From: DASXKD01 sp963734725 | GTDB taxonomy: Bacteria; Actinomycetota; Actinomycetes; Streptosporangiales; Streptosporangiaceae | Assembly (NCBI GenBank): GCA_963734725.1 | Contig: CAVTIX010000025.1 | Span: 62,001 to 126,000 of the forward strand | Direction of reading: 5' to 3' | Length of the DNA: 64,000 nt | Notes under the pieces: generated by a model | What the model saw: only the letters and a program-made list of their open reading frames with translations | Database searches by the model: none | What the model was told of the DNA's origin: nothing | Position numbers and translations under genes: made by a program | Part shown: in pieces, positions 44,463 to 52,320 of the stretch | How the letters are laid out: the number at the start of each line of letters is the position of its first letter | Position numbering within the stretch: the first letter of the stretch is position 1

Positions 44463-45887
44463 GTGAGCCTGGTCACTGCCGTCGAAGTGCCGCGGCGGCC
44501 TGTGTCGTTGCTGGAGCCCATCATTGGCGGCCCGCGGTATGTGCGGCTGGCCGGGGCCGCTGACCAGGTCCGGCAGTTGCTGGCCGGGCGCACCATATGG
44601 AACGTCAACTCGACCGCGACGGGCGGTGGGGTCGCCGAGATGCTGCAGGTGCTGGTCGGGTACGTCAGCGATCTCGACATCCCGATTGGCTGGCTGGTGA
44701 TCACCGGCGACGCCCGGTTCTTTGCGGCCACCAAGCGCCTGCACAACCAGATCCACGGCGATCTCGCCGGGGGCACTCTGGACGCAGGCGAAGCCCATCA
44801 TTACACGCGGATGCTGACCGCGAACGCGGTGGAGCTGCTCGGGAAGATCCGCCCCGGCGATGTCGTGCTGTTGCACGACCCGCAGACCGCAGGCCTCGCC
44901 GCGCCGCTGGCGGCGGCGGGCGCACGAGTGGTGTGGCGTTGCCACATCGGTGTCGGCTGGGAGAACGACGCCACCCGGGCGGGGTGGGACTTCCTGCGGC
45001 CGCACCTTACCCCCGCGGAGGGGTATGTTTTCTCGCGCCGGGAGTACGTCCCGGCCTGGCTCCCCGAAGAGAAGGTTTCGATCATCCCGCCGTCGATCGA
45101 CCCGTTCTCCCCGAAAAACCAGGATCTTGACCCCGCCACCGTGCGCGCCATCCTCGCCAGAATCGGCGTGCTTGACGGCACCGCCCCGCCGGCGCCGGCC
45201 AGGTTCGTCCGCCGCGACGGCGACACCGGCACCGTTACCAGGCCGGCGGTCATCACCGGCGAGGGCCGCCCCGGCCCCGGCGATCCGGTGCTGCTCCAGG
45301 TCTCCCGCTGGGACCGGCTCAAGGACATGGCCGGGGTCATGCGCGGCTTCGCCGACCACGTGGTGCCTGGTGGCAGCGGGTACCTGTTGCTGGCCGGCCC
45401 GGCGGTCGCCGGGGTGTCCGATGATCCGGAGGGCGCGGCCGTGTACGGGGAATGCCTGCTGCAGTGGCACGACCTGCCCCCCGCGGCCCGGGCGCGGATC
45501 CTGCTGGTGACGCTGCCGCTCGAGGACATCGACGAGAACGCGGCCATGGTCAACGCGCTGCAGCGGCAAGCCACCGTCATCGCGCAAAAGAGCCTGGCCG
45601 AAGGGTTCGGGCTGACCGTGTCGGAGGGGATGTGGAAGGGACGGCCGGTGGTCGGCTCGGCGGTCGGCGGGATCATCGACCAGATCGCCGACGGCACCGG
45701 CGTCCTGCTGCCGGACCCCGCCGACCTCCAAGCCTTCGGGCAGGCCGTATCCCTTCTCCTCGCCGACCGGGCCGAGGCGGACCGGCTCGGACAGGCCGCG
45801 CACGCCTACGTCCGCGAAAACTACCTCGGAGACATCCACCTCATGCGCTACGCGCAGCTGCTCGGCACACTCATATTCGACGAATAA
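44463..45887 (+). CDS. GT4 glycosyltransferase, trehalose synthase (TreT)-like
   Basis: The 474-residue protein shows a TreT-like start (GRTIWNVNSTATGGGVAEMLQVLVGY, FFAATKRLHNQIHGD) and a GT-B C-terminal half (QVSRWDRLKDMAGVMRGFADHV, VIAQKSLAEGFGLTVSEGMWKGRPVVGSAVGGI). TreT makes trehalose from glucose and a nucleotide-glucose, useful as stress solute. GTG 44463 has AGGAGG eight bases upstream. It is intact and stands alone; donor sugar is inferred. Confidence 0.85.
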   Translation: MSLVTAVEVPRRPVSLLEPIIGGPRYVRLAGAADQVRQLLAGRTIWNVNSTATGGGVAEMLQVLVGYVSDLDIPIGWLVITGDARFFAATKRLHNQIHGDLAGGTLDAGEAHHYTRMLTANAVELLGKIRPGDVVLLHDPQTAGLAAPLAAAGARVVWRCHIGVGWENDATRAGWDFLRPHLTPAEGYVFSRREYVPAWLPEEKVSIIPPSIDPFSPKNQDLDPATVRAILARIGVLDGTAPPAPARFVRRDGDTGTVTRPAVITGEGRPGPGDPVLLQVSRWDRLKDMAGVMRGFADHVVPGGSGYLLLAGPAVAGVSDDPEGAAVYGECLLQWHDLPPAARARILLVTLPLEDIDENAAMVNALQRQATVIAQKSLAEGFGLTVSEGMWKGRPVVGSAVGGIIDQIADGTGVLLPDPADLQAFGQAVSLLLADRAEADRLGQAAHAYVRENYLGDIHLMRYAQLLGTLIFDE

Positions 45888-45931
45888 TCCCCGCCATTGA
45901 TCGCGGACCGTCCGGGGCACAGCAGCCACGA

Positions 45932-45946
45932 CGGACGGAAGTCCCC
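45932..45946. promoter_or_regulatory. DosR-like box (copy 2 of a repeated module)
   Basis: CGGACGGAAGTCCCC is followed by AATGATCATCCGAAGGGCC, mirroring 37591-37626. It now stands upstream of only a P-type ATPase scrap, so it is probably an orphaned promoter. Confidence 0.6.
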
Positions 45947-46001
45947 AATGATCATCCGAAGGGCCGACCGTGGCCCACGGCAGCGACGGCGGCTGCGCCG
46001 A

Positions 46002-46091
46002 GCCACTGCCGGGGCGCTGGCCGTGGGCGAGCTGCTCGCCGCAGCCGTGATCGGCGTCATGCTGGCGAGCGGGCGGGCCCTAGAGGATGTC
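46002..46091 (+). pseudogene. P-type ATPase scrap
   Basis: A 30-residue stretch (ATAGALAVGELLAAAVIGVM, ASGRALED) is nearly identical to the second membrane helix region of the P1B ATPase at 26910 (LTGALAVGELLAAAVVAVML, ASGRALEA). Both sides are unrelated. It is a small leftover of a lost paralogue downstream of a DosR-like module. Confidence 0.65.
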
Positions 46092-46188
46092 ACTTGGCGA
46101 CGACACAGCGGGCGCACAACCAACCGCGGTCCTGGCCTGACCGGCAGCTGTCGGGCTGCCCCGAGTCAACAAGCAGGCCTGGCCCAGG

Positions 46189-47629
46189 TCAACAAGCAGG
46201 CTGGGCCCGGCGTTCGGCCCGCTGCTTGATGCCGAGCAGCATCTTGCGGGTCATCGCGAGGGTGACCGGTTCCATGACCCAAGTGGCCAGCCGGCCGACG
46301 CCCCGGGGGAGGGCCGAGCGGCTCCGCGAAATGAGCCGGCACCGCCCCGGGCCGAGCGGGATGACGTGGAATGACCATACGGCGTCCCACGGCTGCTGGG
46401 GTGGCTGCTCACGCAGCACGATGGCCCGGCCGGGGTTGACCCGCTCGACCGGCAGCGCGAAGCCGTCCTTCATGCCCAGCCAGCCCTTCCGCACCAAGCG
46501 CACCTGATCTCCGGCATCGAGGCGCTGCCATTCCTCCCTGATCCGGTCGGTGCTGTGGATACGCAGGCCGAGGATGTTCTCCAGCCAGTCGTAGCTGTAC
46601 ATGCCGCCCCGGTCCTGGCCGATCTGCACCAGCCAGCGCCACACCTCTTCCGGGGGCGCCTCAACGGTGATCGCCCGGGTGGCGACCGACGCTGGGTCGG
46701 CGACCAGTTCATCGCCCGGCAGTGCGCTGTCTCGCTCCTGGCCGGTGGCGCCCCAGTTCCGGACCCCCTCCGCGGCGGCTGCGAGCCGGGCCGGGGCGCC
46801 CGCCTGGGCCGCTGCGCCTGGTTCGGCGGGCAGGACGTTGTATCTCACGTCGCCCGGGCTGAAGCGGAACTCGGCATAGGTGAACGGTCCTTCCGGCAGG
46901 TGCCAGATGGCTGACCCCCGGGAAGGCAGGCGCCTGCCGTCCGCCTCGGTCCACCCGGCAACGGGCGTGGACCACCGGGTGCGGACGAGTCCGCCTGGCA
47001 GGTCGCACCAGCGGTCGTCGGTGCTGAAGTCCACCGGCGCTCCGCGGCCGTCGGTGAAGACCCGGGCTGTGACCCGGTGACCACAGTCTTCGAGCGTGAT
47101 GTCAAAGGAAGTGTCTCCGGCCGCCGCCCACGACACGGGCAGGGCCAGCAGCATGGATGGCGCGAAGAAGACGGCGTCGTTGAGGTAGGTGACTAGTTCG
47201 CTCACGTCGGCCTCGGGACCGGCGGCAGCCGCGACGGTCACGAGCCCAGCCAGCTTGCCGTGCATCCGGCCACGGCCGTGCACGTAAGCGTCCCGGCCGG
47301 TCATCGGCAGCACTCCGGCGGCGGTGATCCGCATGTGGAACAGGCGCGCGACCGTGGGACTGCTGTTGTACTGCCATGCCTCGCACCGCATCCATGGCTT
47401 TTGCGGCCGCAGCCGGAACCGTCCGGTGGCATGCGCCAGAAACGAGGAGTCCGGGGCCGCCGGCTACGCCCATGAAGTTCAGGTACCGCACCGCCGCAGC
47501 GGGCAAGGCGGCCAGGTCAGCCTCGGTCACCGGCGGCGCCGGCGGGCGGGCGGGCAATCCAAGCGCGGCAGCGTCGGCGGCCAGCCTCCGGTGGAGCTGC
47601 CCCGTTCCGGACGGCATCGACGATCTCAT
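46189..47629 (-). CDS. DUF6544-like plus SRPBCC domain protein, one frameshift
   Basis: The N-terminal half (ALPAAAVRYLNFMGV, then RFRLRPQKPWMRCEAWQYNSSPTVARLFHMRI...VLPMTGRDAYVHGRGRMHGKLAGLV) fits a DUF6544-type domain. The C-terminal third (about from LPGDELVADPASVATRAITVEAPPEEVWRWLVQIGQDRGG) is an SRPBCC lipid-binding-like fold. The frame changes near 47465 in a C/G run, between FMGV and DSSFLAHATGRF. ATG 47629 or 47662 are possible starts. A paralogous SRPBCC protein is at 53654. Ligand unknown. Confidence 0.7.
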
Positions 47630-47723
47630 GCCCTCATCTCCCAGCCTCACTGCCAGCGGCATCTGCTTCCCATCCCACCGCACGGCAGGGGTGGCCGGAC
47701 AGAGGCGATGGTCCTGACCTTGG

Positions 47724-48020
47724 TCAGGTCGCCCGCTGCCGCGAGGCTCCCGGTGTTCCGGCGGGATGGTCAAGCCGGAGCGCGAGCCTGGGGCAGAGCC
47801 TGACCGCCTCGGCGGCCTCATCGAGGAGTCCGGGTAGGACTTCGGCGTCGCGGATGACCGGAAAACCCCAGTCGTCGAGAGTGACCATCTCCGGCAGCAC
47901 CTCGGCGCACAGGCCGCGCCCGTCACAGGCGATCGGGTTGACCCGCAGCCGGGCGCCCGCGGTCACGGTGATCTCCGCAGCGGGACCGGCAGCACGCCCG
48001 GGGGGCGGCGCCCGCAGCAC
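47724..48020 (-). CDS. Ferredoxin, three-cysteine [3Fe-4S] type
   Basis: The 98-residue protein carries LRVNPIACDGRGLCAEVLPE and AVRLCPRLALRL, that is C-X5-C plus a distal CP. Three cysteines fit the [3Fe-4S] ferredoxins common beside actinobacterial P450s and redox chains. GTG 48020 overlaps the end of the NuoF-like gene by 58 bases. It is the last gene of the flavin-electron operon and probably passes electrons to or from the NuoF-like protein. Confidence 0.8.
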   Translation of the reverse strand: MLRAPPPGRAAGPAAEITVTAGARLRVNPIACDGRGLCAEVLPEMVTLDDWGFPVIRDAEVLPGLLDEAAEAVRLCPRLALRLDHPAGTPGASRQRAT

Positions 48021-49267
48021 CAGCCCCGGGAGTGCCGGTCGATCTCCGCGCCGAATACCGCCAGCGCGCTGCGGACCATGCGGACCGCGCCGTCAGGGTG
48101 GTGGCAGGCGCCGCGCCCCTCGGTCTGGGTCATCCAGCGGCGGAGCCGGGCCGGCTCGTAGCGCCGGCCGACGGCGAGATCCTCCAGCGCACCGGCGATC
48201 GAGCCGAGCCCGAAGACGCACGGCCCGCATTGTCCCGCCGACTCGTCAGCGAGATAGCGGGCCACCCGGGCGGTCTCCGCCAGCCCGCAAACGTCGGCGG
48301 GCAGCGCGGCGACCAGCCCGGCGCCCGGGCGCCCCCCCACCGCCGACAGGCCCTCCGCCGAGAACGGGAGCGGCCCGGCCACGGCCGGGTCCGCCCAGGT
48401 GCCGAAGTAGCCGCCGATCAGCAGCGCGCCCAGCGGCGCCGCCTGGCCGCCCGCCACTCCCAGCACATCGCTGACCCGCATGCCGATCTCGATCTCGCGC
48501 ACCCCGGGCTGGCGTACCGCGCCGATGAGGGTGACCAGCATCGACCCTGGCTCGGCGGTCGTGCCCAGCGACCGGAACCACCGCGCGCCCCAGCGTGCGA
48601 TCAGCGCCAGGTGGGCCAGCGTCTCGACGTTCTGGACCAGCGTCGGCCGGCCGTGCAGGCCGGAATCGGAGACCCTTGGCGGCGTCGCGGTCGGCAGCGG
48701 GATGCCGTGGGCCACCCAGTTGACCAGCGCGCTGGCCTCACCGCCGACAAAGCGGTCGGCGCCGGTCATGACCTTGATCTTGACCCGGTCGAGCCGGGCC
48801 CGCCTGCGCTCGGCGGCCGCGCTGTCGACCACCTCGCGCACGGCATCGTGCACCACCACGATCGCGTGCCTGGCCCCGAGCATATGCGCGGCCAGCACGG
48901 CCCCATCGAGAACCAGATGGGGCGCACAGGCCAGCAGCACCTTGTCCTTGGCACTGGCGGGCTCGCCCTCGGTGCCGTTGGCGATTACGACCGGCATGTC
49001 CGGCCCGGCGGCCACGGCGGCCAGCTTCCGCGCGGTGGGAAAACCGGCGCCGCCCCGGCCGGTGAGGCCGGCCCGCCCGACCTCCGCGATCAGTTGCTCC
49101 CGCCAGGACCCGTCCCAGCTGCGCGGGAGTCGGCCGTACCTGGCGAGGTGCTCCCCAAGGCTGGCCGGCTCGCCGCCGAACCGTTCCGGCAGCAGCCTGG
49201 GGAGGCGGCCCGCCCGCACGGCAGTGGCGTCGCGCGCGGGGCGCTGGCCGCTGTCGAGGGTGTTCAT
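47963..49267 (-). CDS. NuoF-like NAD(P)H-binding flavoprotein
   Basis: The 434-residue protein has the NuoF/RnfC core: GLTGRGGAGFPTARKL (residues about 68-82), VVIANGTEGEPASAKDKVLL, the FMN/NAD site, an SLBB-like segment, and a C-terminal Fe-S part ESAGQCGPCVFGLGSI with GRGACHHPDG. The first of the usual four cysteines is alanine (ESAGQC), leaving three. The neighbours (haem membrane protein, ApbE) suggest it feeds NAD(P)H electrons to the membrane. ATG 49267 overlaps the upstream stop (ATGA). The final 20 residues run past the usual family end. Confidence 0.85.
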   Translation of the reverse strand: MNTLDSGQRPARDATAVRAGRLPRLLPERFGGEPASLGEHLARYGRLPRSWDGSWREQLIAEVGRAGLTGRGGAGFPTARKLAAVAAGPDMPVVIANGTEGEPASAKDKVLLACAPHLVLDGAVLAAHMLGARHAIVVVHDAVREVVDSAAAERRRARLDRVKIKVMTGADRFVGGEASALVNWVAHGIPLPTATPPRVSDSGLHGRPTLVQNVETLAHLALIARWGARWFRSLGTTAEPGSMLVTLIGAVRQPGVREIEIGMRVSDVLGVAGGQAAPLGALLIGGYFGTWADPAVAGPLPFSAEGLSAVGGRPGAGLVAALPADVCGLAETARVARYLADESAGQCGPCVFGLGSIAGALEDLAVGRRYEPARLRRWMTQTEGRGACHHPDGAVRMVRSALAVFGAEIDRHSRGWCCGRRPPGVLPVPLRRSP

Positions 49268-49905
49268 GAGGCACTCGCCGTCGGCCGCGCGGGCGCGCGC
49301 CGGGGATCGTCGGCCAGCGTCCGCCCCGGGCCCCGCCCCGACGCGGGCGGGCCTTCGCGGCCGCGGCCGAACAGCCGGGCAAGGACGGCGGTCGCCACCG
49401 CGGCGGCCGATGCCACCTCGATCAGCGCCACCCACCAGATGCCGAGGTCGTTGCCCGCGGTCAGCGAGTGAATGAACGCTGCTGGCCAGGCCAGGTAGGC
49501 GAGCCAGTGGACGGCCCGCCAGGCCCGCTGCCCCAGCCGCTGCCGCATGAGGCTGGTGATCAGCACCGCGCCGCCCAGATCGACCGCGAGGGTACCCAGG
49601 CCGATCGCCAGGGTTCGGTACGGCGAGGCGAAGGGCAGCACGGTCGCCGCCCAGCCGATGGTGACAAACGGATCGAGGATCGCCGTCACGACGTGCAGCA
49701 CCAGCAGGGCGACCGCGAAGAGCGAGAGCGTGCGGTGCAGTTCGGCGACGGCGAAGCGTGGCCAGCGGCGGGGCGCCGAACCGGTCCGGGTCGCGACGCC
49801 GAGGACGACCACGACGCTGAACAGGGCCAGCAGGACCAGGCCGCTGCCCCGGGAGAGGAACCAGAGGCCCTGTGAGCCCGTGGCCGCGACGGCGCTCACC
49901 GCCAT
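49264..49905 (-). CDS. Ferric-reductase-like haem transmembrane protein
   Basis: The 213-residue protein has about six membrane helices with paired histidines: ELHRTLSLFAVALLVLHVVTA and RAVHWLAYLAWPAAFIHSL. That is the b-type di-haem arrangement of ferric reductase/YedZ-like domains. It would carry electrons across the membrane. ATG 49905 lies just inside the end of apbE; an Arg-rich in-frame extension is rejected. No flavin or NAD domain is fused, so it needs the NuoF-like neighbour. Confidence 0.88.
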   Translation of the reverse strand: MAVSAVAATGSQGLWFLSRGSGLVLLALFSVVVVLGVATRTGSAPRRWPRFAVAELHRTLSLFAVALLVLHVVTAILDPFVTIGWAATVLPFASPYRTLAIGLGTLAVDLGGAVLITSLMRQRLGQRAWRAVHWLAYLAWPAAFIHSLTAGNDLGIWWVALIEVASAAAVATAVLARLFGRGREGPPASGRGPGRTLADDPRRAPARPTASAS

Positions 49906-51104
49906 CGCCTCGCCCCGGGGGAGCGTCGTGGGCCGGGCGGGGTTCGCCCGGCCGACCGGCGGGTAGAGCCGGGCGACGAAGGACGGTTCATGGCAGCGGG
50001 ACCGGCCCGCCCACCGAAGCCCGGCACCGAGACGGGGCCGACCGGCATGCGGCAGGTCCCGGGGGGTTCCAGCAGCCCTTCGTCGTCGGCTGGCCACCCG
50101 CCGGCCAGTCGCACGCTGCCGTCGCGGGCGACCAGGCGGGCCGGCAGGCCCTGCGCGGCCAGCCACGCCGGCGCCTGGTCACCGGCGATGATCGCGGCCG
50201 TGGACGCAGCGTTGGCCTCCGCGCAGTTCGCGGCGGCGACACTCACCGTCCGCCACGGCCCGGCCGCCGGCCGCCCGGTCCGCGGGTCCACGATGTGGTG
50301 TAGCGTGCGGCCGCCCCGCCGCCATTGGCGGCACAGAATGGACGAGGTCGCTAGCGCTCCGGCAGCCAGCCGGACCACTTGCCCTCGCGACGGCGGCGGG
50401 AACTGGGCGAGCCGGCCGCCGCGAGCGGATGGCTGGTCCGTCGGCTCCGGCTCGTCGGCGACGAGCACCGGCCACCCGCCGACCGGCGCCTCCCCCGCCA
50501 CGGCGATATCGCCGCCGAGGCTGACCAGGACGCCCCCGCCGGGCACGGCCGCTCCGGCCTCCCGGGCGGCGCGGTCGGCGCCCAGGCCCTTGGCCGTGGC
50601 GCCCAGGTCCAGCTGCGACCCTGCGGCCAGGCGCAGGCGGCGCCCGTCGAGCTGGACCGACTGCCATCCCAGCACATGAGCGTGCCGGGATGGCATGGCC
50701 CCGTCGCGGCGAATCGCCGCGAAGTCGCGGTCATAGCCAAGGGAGGCGAGGGCATTGCCGACCGTGGGGTCCACCAGTCCGCCTGTCCATCTGGCGGCGG
50801 CGAGCGCGACCGCTATCGCCTCGGCGAGCCCCTCGCTCACGATGCGGCTTCCCCCTTGGGCACCGCCCGCATCGCGGCAGGCCGCGGAGATCTCCGAGTC
50901 CGGACGGAACCGGCTCGCCTGCTGGTCCAGCAGCGCCAGTTCGGTGTCCACGACGGCGAGCACCCGGGCCAGCTGGTGCGCAGGCCAGGCTGCCACGCGG
51001 GCCGAGGTGCCGAGGGCGGCCCGTTCCGCGGCGCCCACGGTCCTCGCGCCGGTGTCGATCAGCTTCCACGTACGCTGCATCGCCAGGTACCGGGCCGCGG
51101 CCAT
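49896..51104 (-). CDS. apbE: ApbE-type FAD:protein FMN transferase
   Basis: The 402-residue protein contains the ApbE pattern: DTELALLDQQASRFRPDSEIS, GLVDPTVGNALASLGYDRDF, LDLGATAKGLGADRAAR, VSLGGDIAVAG, HHIVDPRTGRPA and the closing CAEANAASTAAII. ApbE links FMN covalently to Thr/Ser of exported proteins. No lipoprotein or Tat signal is clear at its start, so its location is uncertain. It overlaps the small membrane protein gene upstream. A low-complexity tail of about 50 residues precedes the stop. Confidence 0.9.
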   Translation of the reverse strand: MAAARYLAMQRTWKLIDTGARTVGAAERAALGTSARVAAWPAHQLARVLAVVDTELALLDQQASRFRPDSEISAACRDAGGAQGGSRIVSEGLAEAIAVALAAARWTGGLVDPTVGNALASLGYDRDFAAIRRDGAMPSRHAHVLGWQSVQLDGRRLRLAAGSQLDLGATAKGLGADRAAREAGAAVPGGGVLVSLGGDIAVAGEAPVGGWPVLVADEPEPTDQPSARGGRLAQFPPPSRGQVVRLAAGALATSSILCRQWRRGGRTLHHIVDPRTGRPAAGPWRTVSVAAANCAEANAASTAAIIAGDQAPAWLAAQGLPARLVARDGSVRLAGGWPADDEGLLEPPGTCRMPVGPVSVPGFGGRAGPAAMNRPSSPGSTRRSAGRTPPGPRRSPGARRWR

Positions 51105-51490
51105 CAGTTGTCACCCCGGTATGTGTAGGTCTTGACCCCATTAGGCCCGGTGGTCACGACCACGCCCGAGCCGGTCGAGGTGGCCACATGCCCGGACAAG
51201 TGCGGCTTGCCTGGGCCGGCCGTGCTGCCGGCGCCCGGCGCGGCGCCGGTCACGGTGGTGACCGCGGGCGCGACCGGCTGAGCGTGGTGCGCGAAATAGC
51301 CGGTGGCGGCGGCCACCCCGGCGATCAGGGCGGCGGCCGTCCAGTTGGACGCGCGGCGCAGCCGCCGGACGCCGCCCGCGCGGGGGCTGGCGGCTCCGCG
51401 CCAGGGCCCCGCCTCGCGCTGGTAACCGGTGTCATCGTCATAACCGGGCAGCCGGACCCACCCTGGCCTTTCGGCGTCATCACGGTCCAT
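51104..51490 (-). CDS. Small membrane-anchored protein with Thr/Gly-rich outer tail
   Basis: The 128-residue product has a 60-residue charged cytosolic start, one membrane helix (WTAAALIAGVAAATGYFAH) and a short outer segment ending STGSGVVVTTGPNGVKTYTYRGDN. The position, first in an operon with ApbE and a haem transmembrane protein, is where an FMN-binding substrate protein is usually found. However, I do not see the canonical SGAT/S flavinylation motif or an FMN-bind domain. It may be a novel acceptor or only an anchor. ATG 51490 has GGAGG upstream. Confidence 0.7.
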   Translation of the reverse strand: MDRDDAERPGWVRLPGYDDDTGYQREAGPWRGAASPRAGGVRRLRRASNWTAAALIAGVAAATGYFAHHAQPVAPAVTTVTGAAPGAGSTAGPGKPHLSGHVATSTGSGVVVTTGPNGVKTYTYRGDN

Positions 51491-51572
51491 CGTCGTTCCT
51501 CCCTGCGGTGTTCCTGCCGGGTTACCGGCTCTCCCAGGCTGCGGGAAGGGGGATTTAACGACCGTGAGCAGA

Positions 51573-51615
51573 TGATGTGAACGGCTCACACGGACTTCTC
51601 CTCGTTCTCACATCA
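51573..51615. promoter_or_regulatory. Inverted repeat in divergent promoter region
   Basis: TGATGTGA (51573-51580) and TCACATCA (51608-51615) are perfect inverted repeats 27 bases apart. They lie between the flavin operon (start 51490) and the response regulator gene (start 51637) and are a candidate binding site for that regulator. Inferred from position only. Confidence 0.45.
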
Positions 51616-51636
51616 ACGGCTGCGTAACCTCTGGCT

Positions 51637-52317
51637 ATGCGAGTGCTTGTGGTCGAGGACGACACGAGGATGTCCCGGCTGCTCAAGCGAGGGCTTGAGG
51701 AGGAGGGGCACGCGGTCGATCTCGCCGGCGACGGTCCCGAAGGGCTGTGGCTGGCTACCGAGAATCCCTACGCCGCGATCGTGCTCGACGTCATGCTGCC
51801 CGGCTTCGACGGGTTCGAGCTGTGTCGCAAGCTCCGCGCCGCGGGCGTCTGGTCGCCCGTGCTGATGCTCACCGCCCGCGATGCGGTCAACGACCGGGTT
51901 CGAGGACTCGACGCGGGCGCCGACGACTACCTGGTGAAGCCGTTCAGCCTGCTGGAACTCGCCGCGCGATTGCGCGCGCTGGTGAGGCGGGACGACCGGG
52001 CCCGGCCCGTGATGCTGACCGAAGGGGACCTGAAGCTGGACCCCGCGAGCAAGCGGGCCTGGCGTGACAGCGTCGAACTTCAGCTCTCCCCGAAGGAATT
52101 CTCGCTGCTCGAACTGTTCCTGCGGCACCCGGGCATGGTGCTGACCAGGTCCCAGATCCTCGACGCGGCCTGGGACTTCGCCTACGACGGCACCTCGAAC
52201 GTTGTCAACCAGTACGTGACCTACCTCCGGAAGAAGATCGACGTCCCATTCGGCCGGCGCGACCTGGAGACCGTCCGGGGCATGGGTTACCGGCTCCGTC
52301 ACAGCGAAGAGGGGTGA
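51637..52317 (+). CDS. OmpR-family response regulator
   Basis: The 226-residue protein has a receiver (VLVVEDDTRMSRLLKRGLEEEGH, phospho-acceptor D51 in IVLDVMLPG, K in YLVKPFS) and a winged-helix effector (LSPKEFSLLELFLRHPGMVLTRSQIL, YVTYLRKKID, TVRGMGYRL). It is co-transcribed with the kinase gene 3 bases downstream and divergent from the flavin operon, which is its most likely target. Confidence 0.95.
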   Translation: MRVLVVEDDTRMSRLLKRGLEEEGHAVDLAGDGPEGLWLATENPYAAIVLDVMLPGFDGFELCRKLRAAGVWSPVLMLTARDAVNDRVRGLDAGADDYLVKPFSLLELAARLRALVRRDDRARPVMLTEGDLKLDPASKRAWRDSVELQLSPKEFSLLELFLRHPGMVLTRSQILDAAWDFAYDGTSNVVNQYVTYLRKKIDVPFGRRDLETVRGMGYRLRHSEEG

Positions 52318-52320
52318 AGG

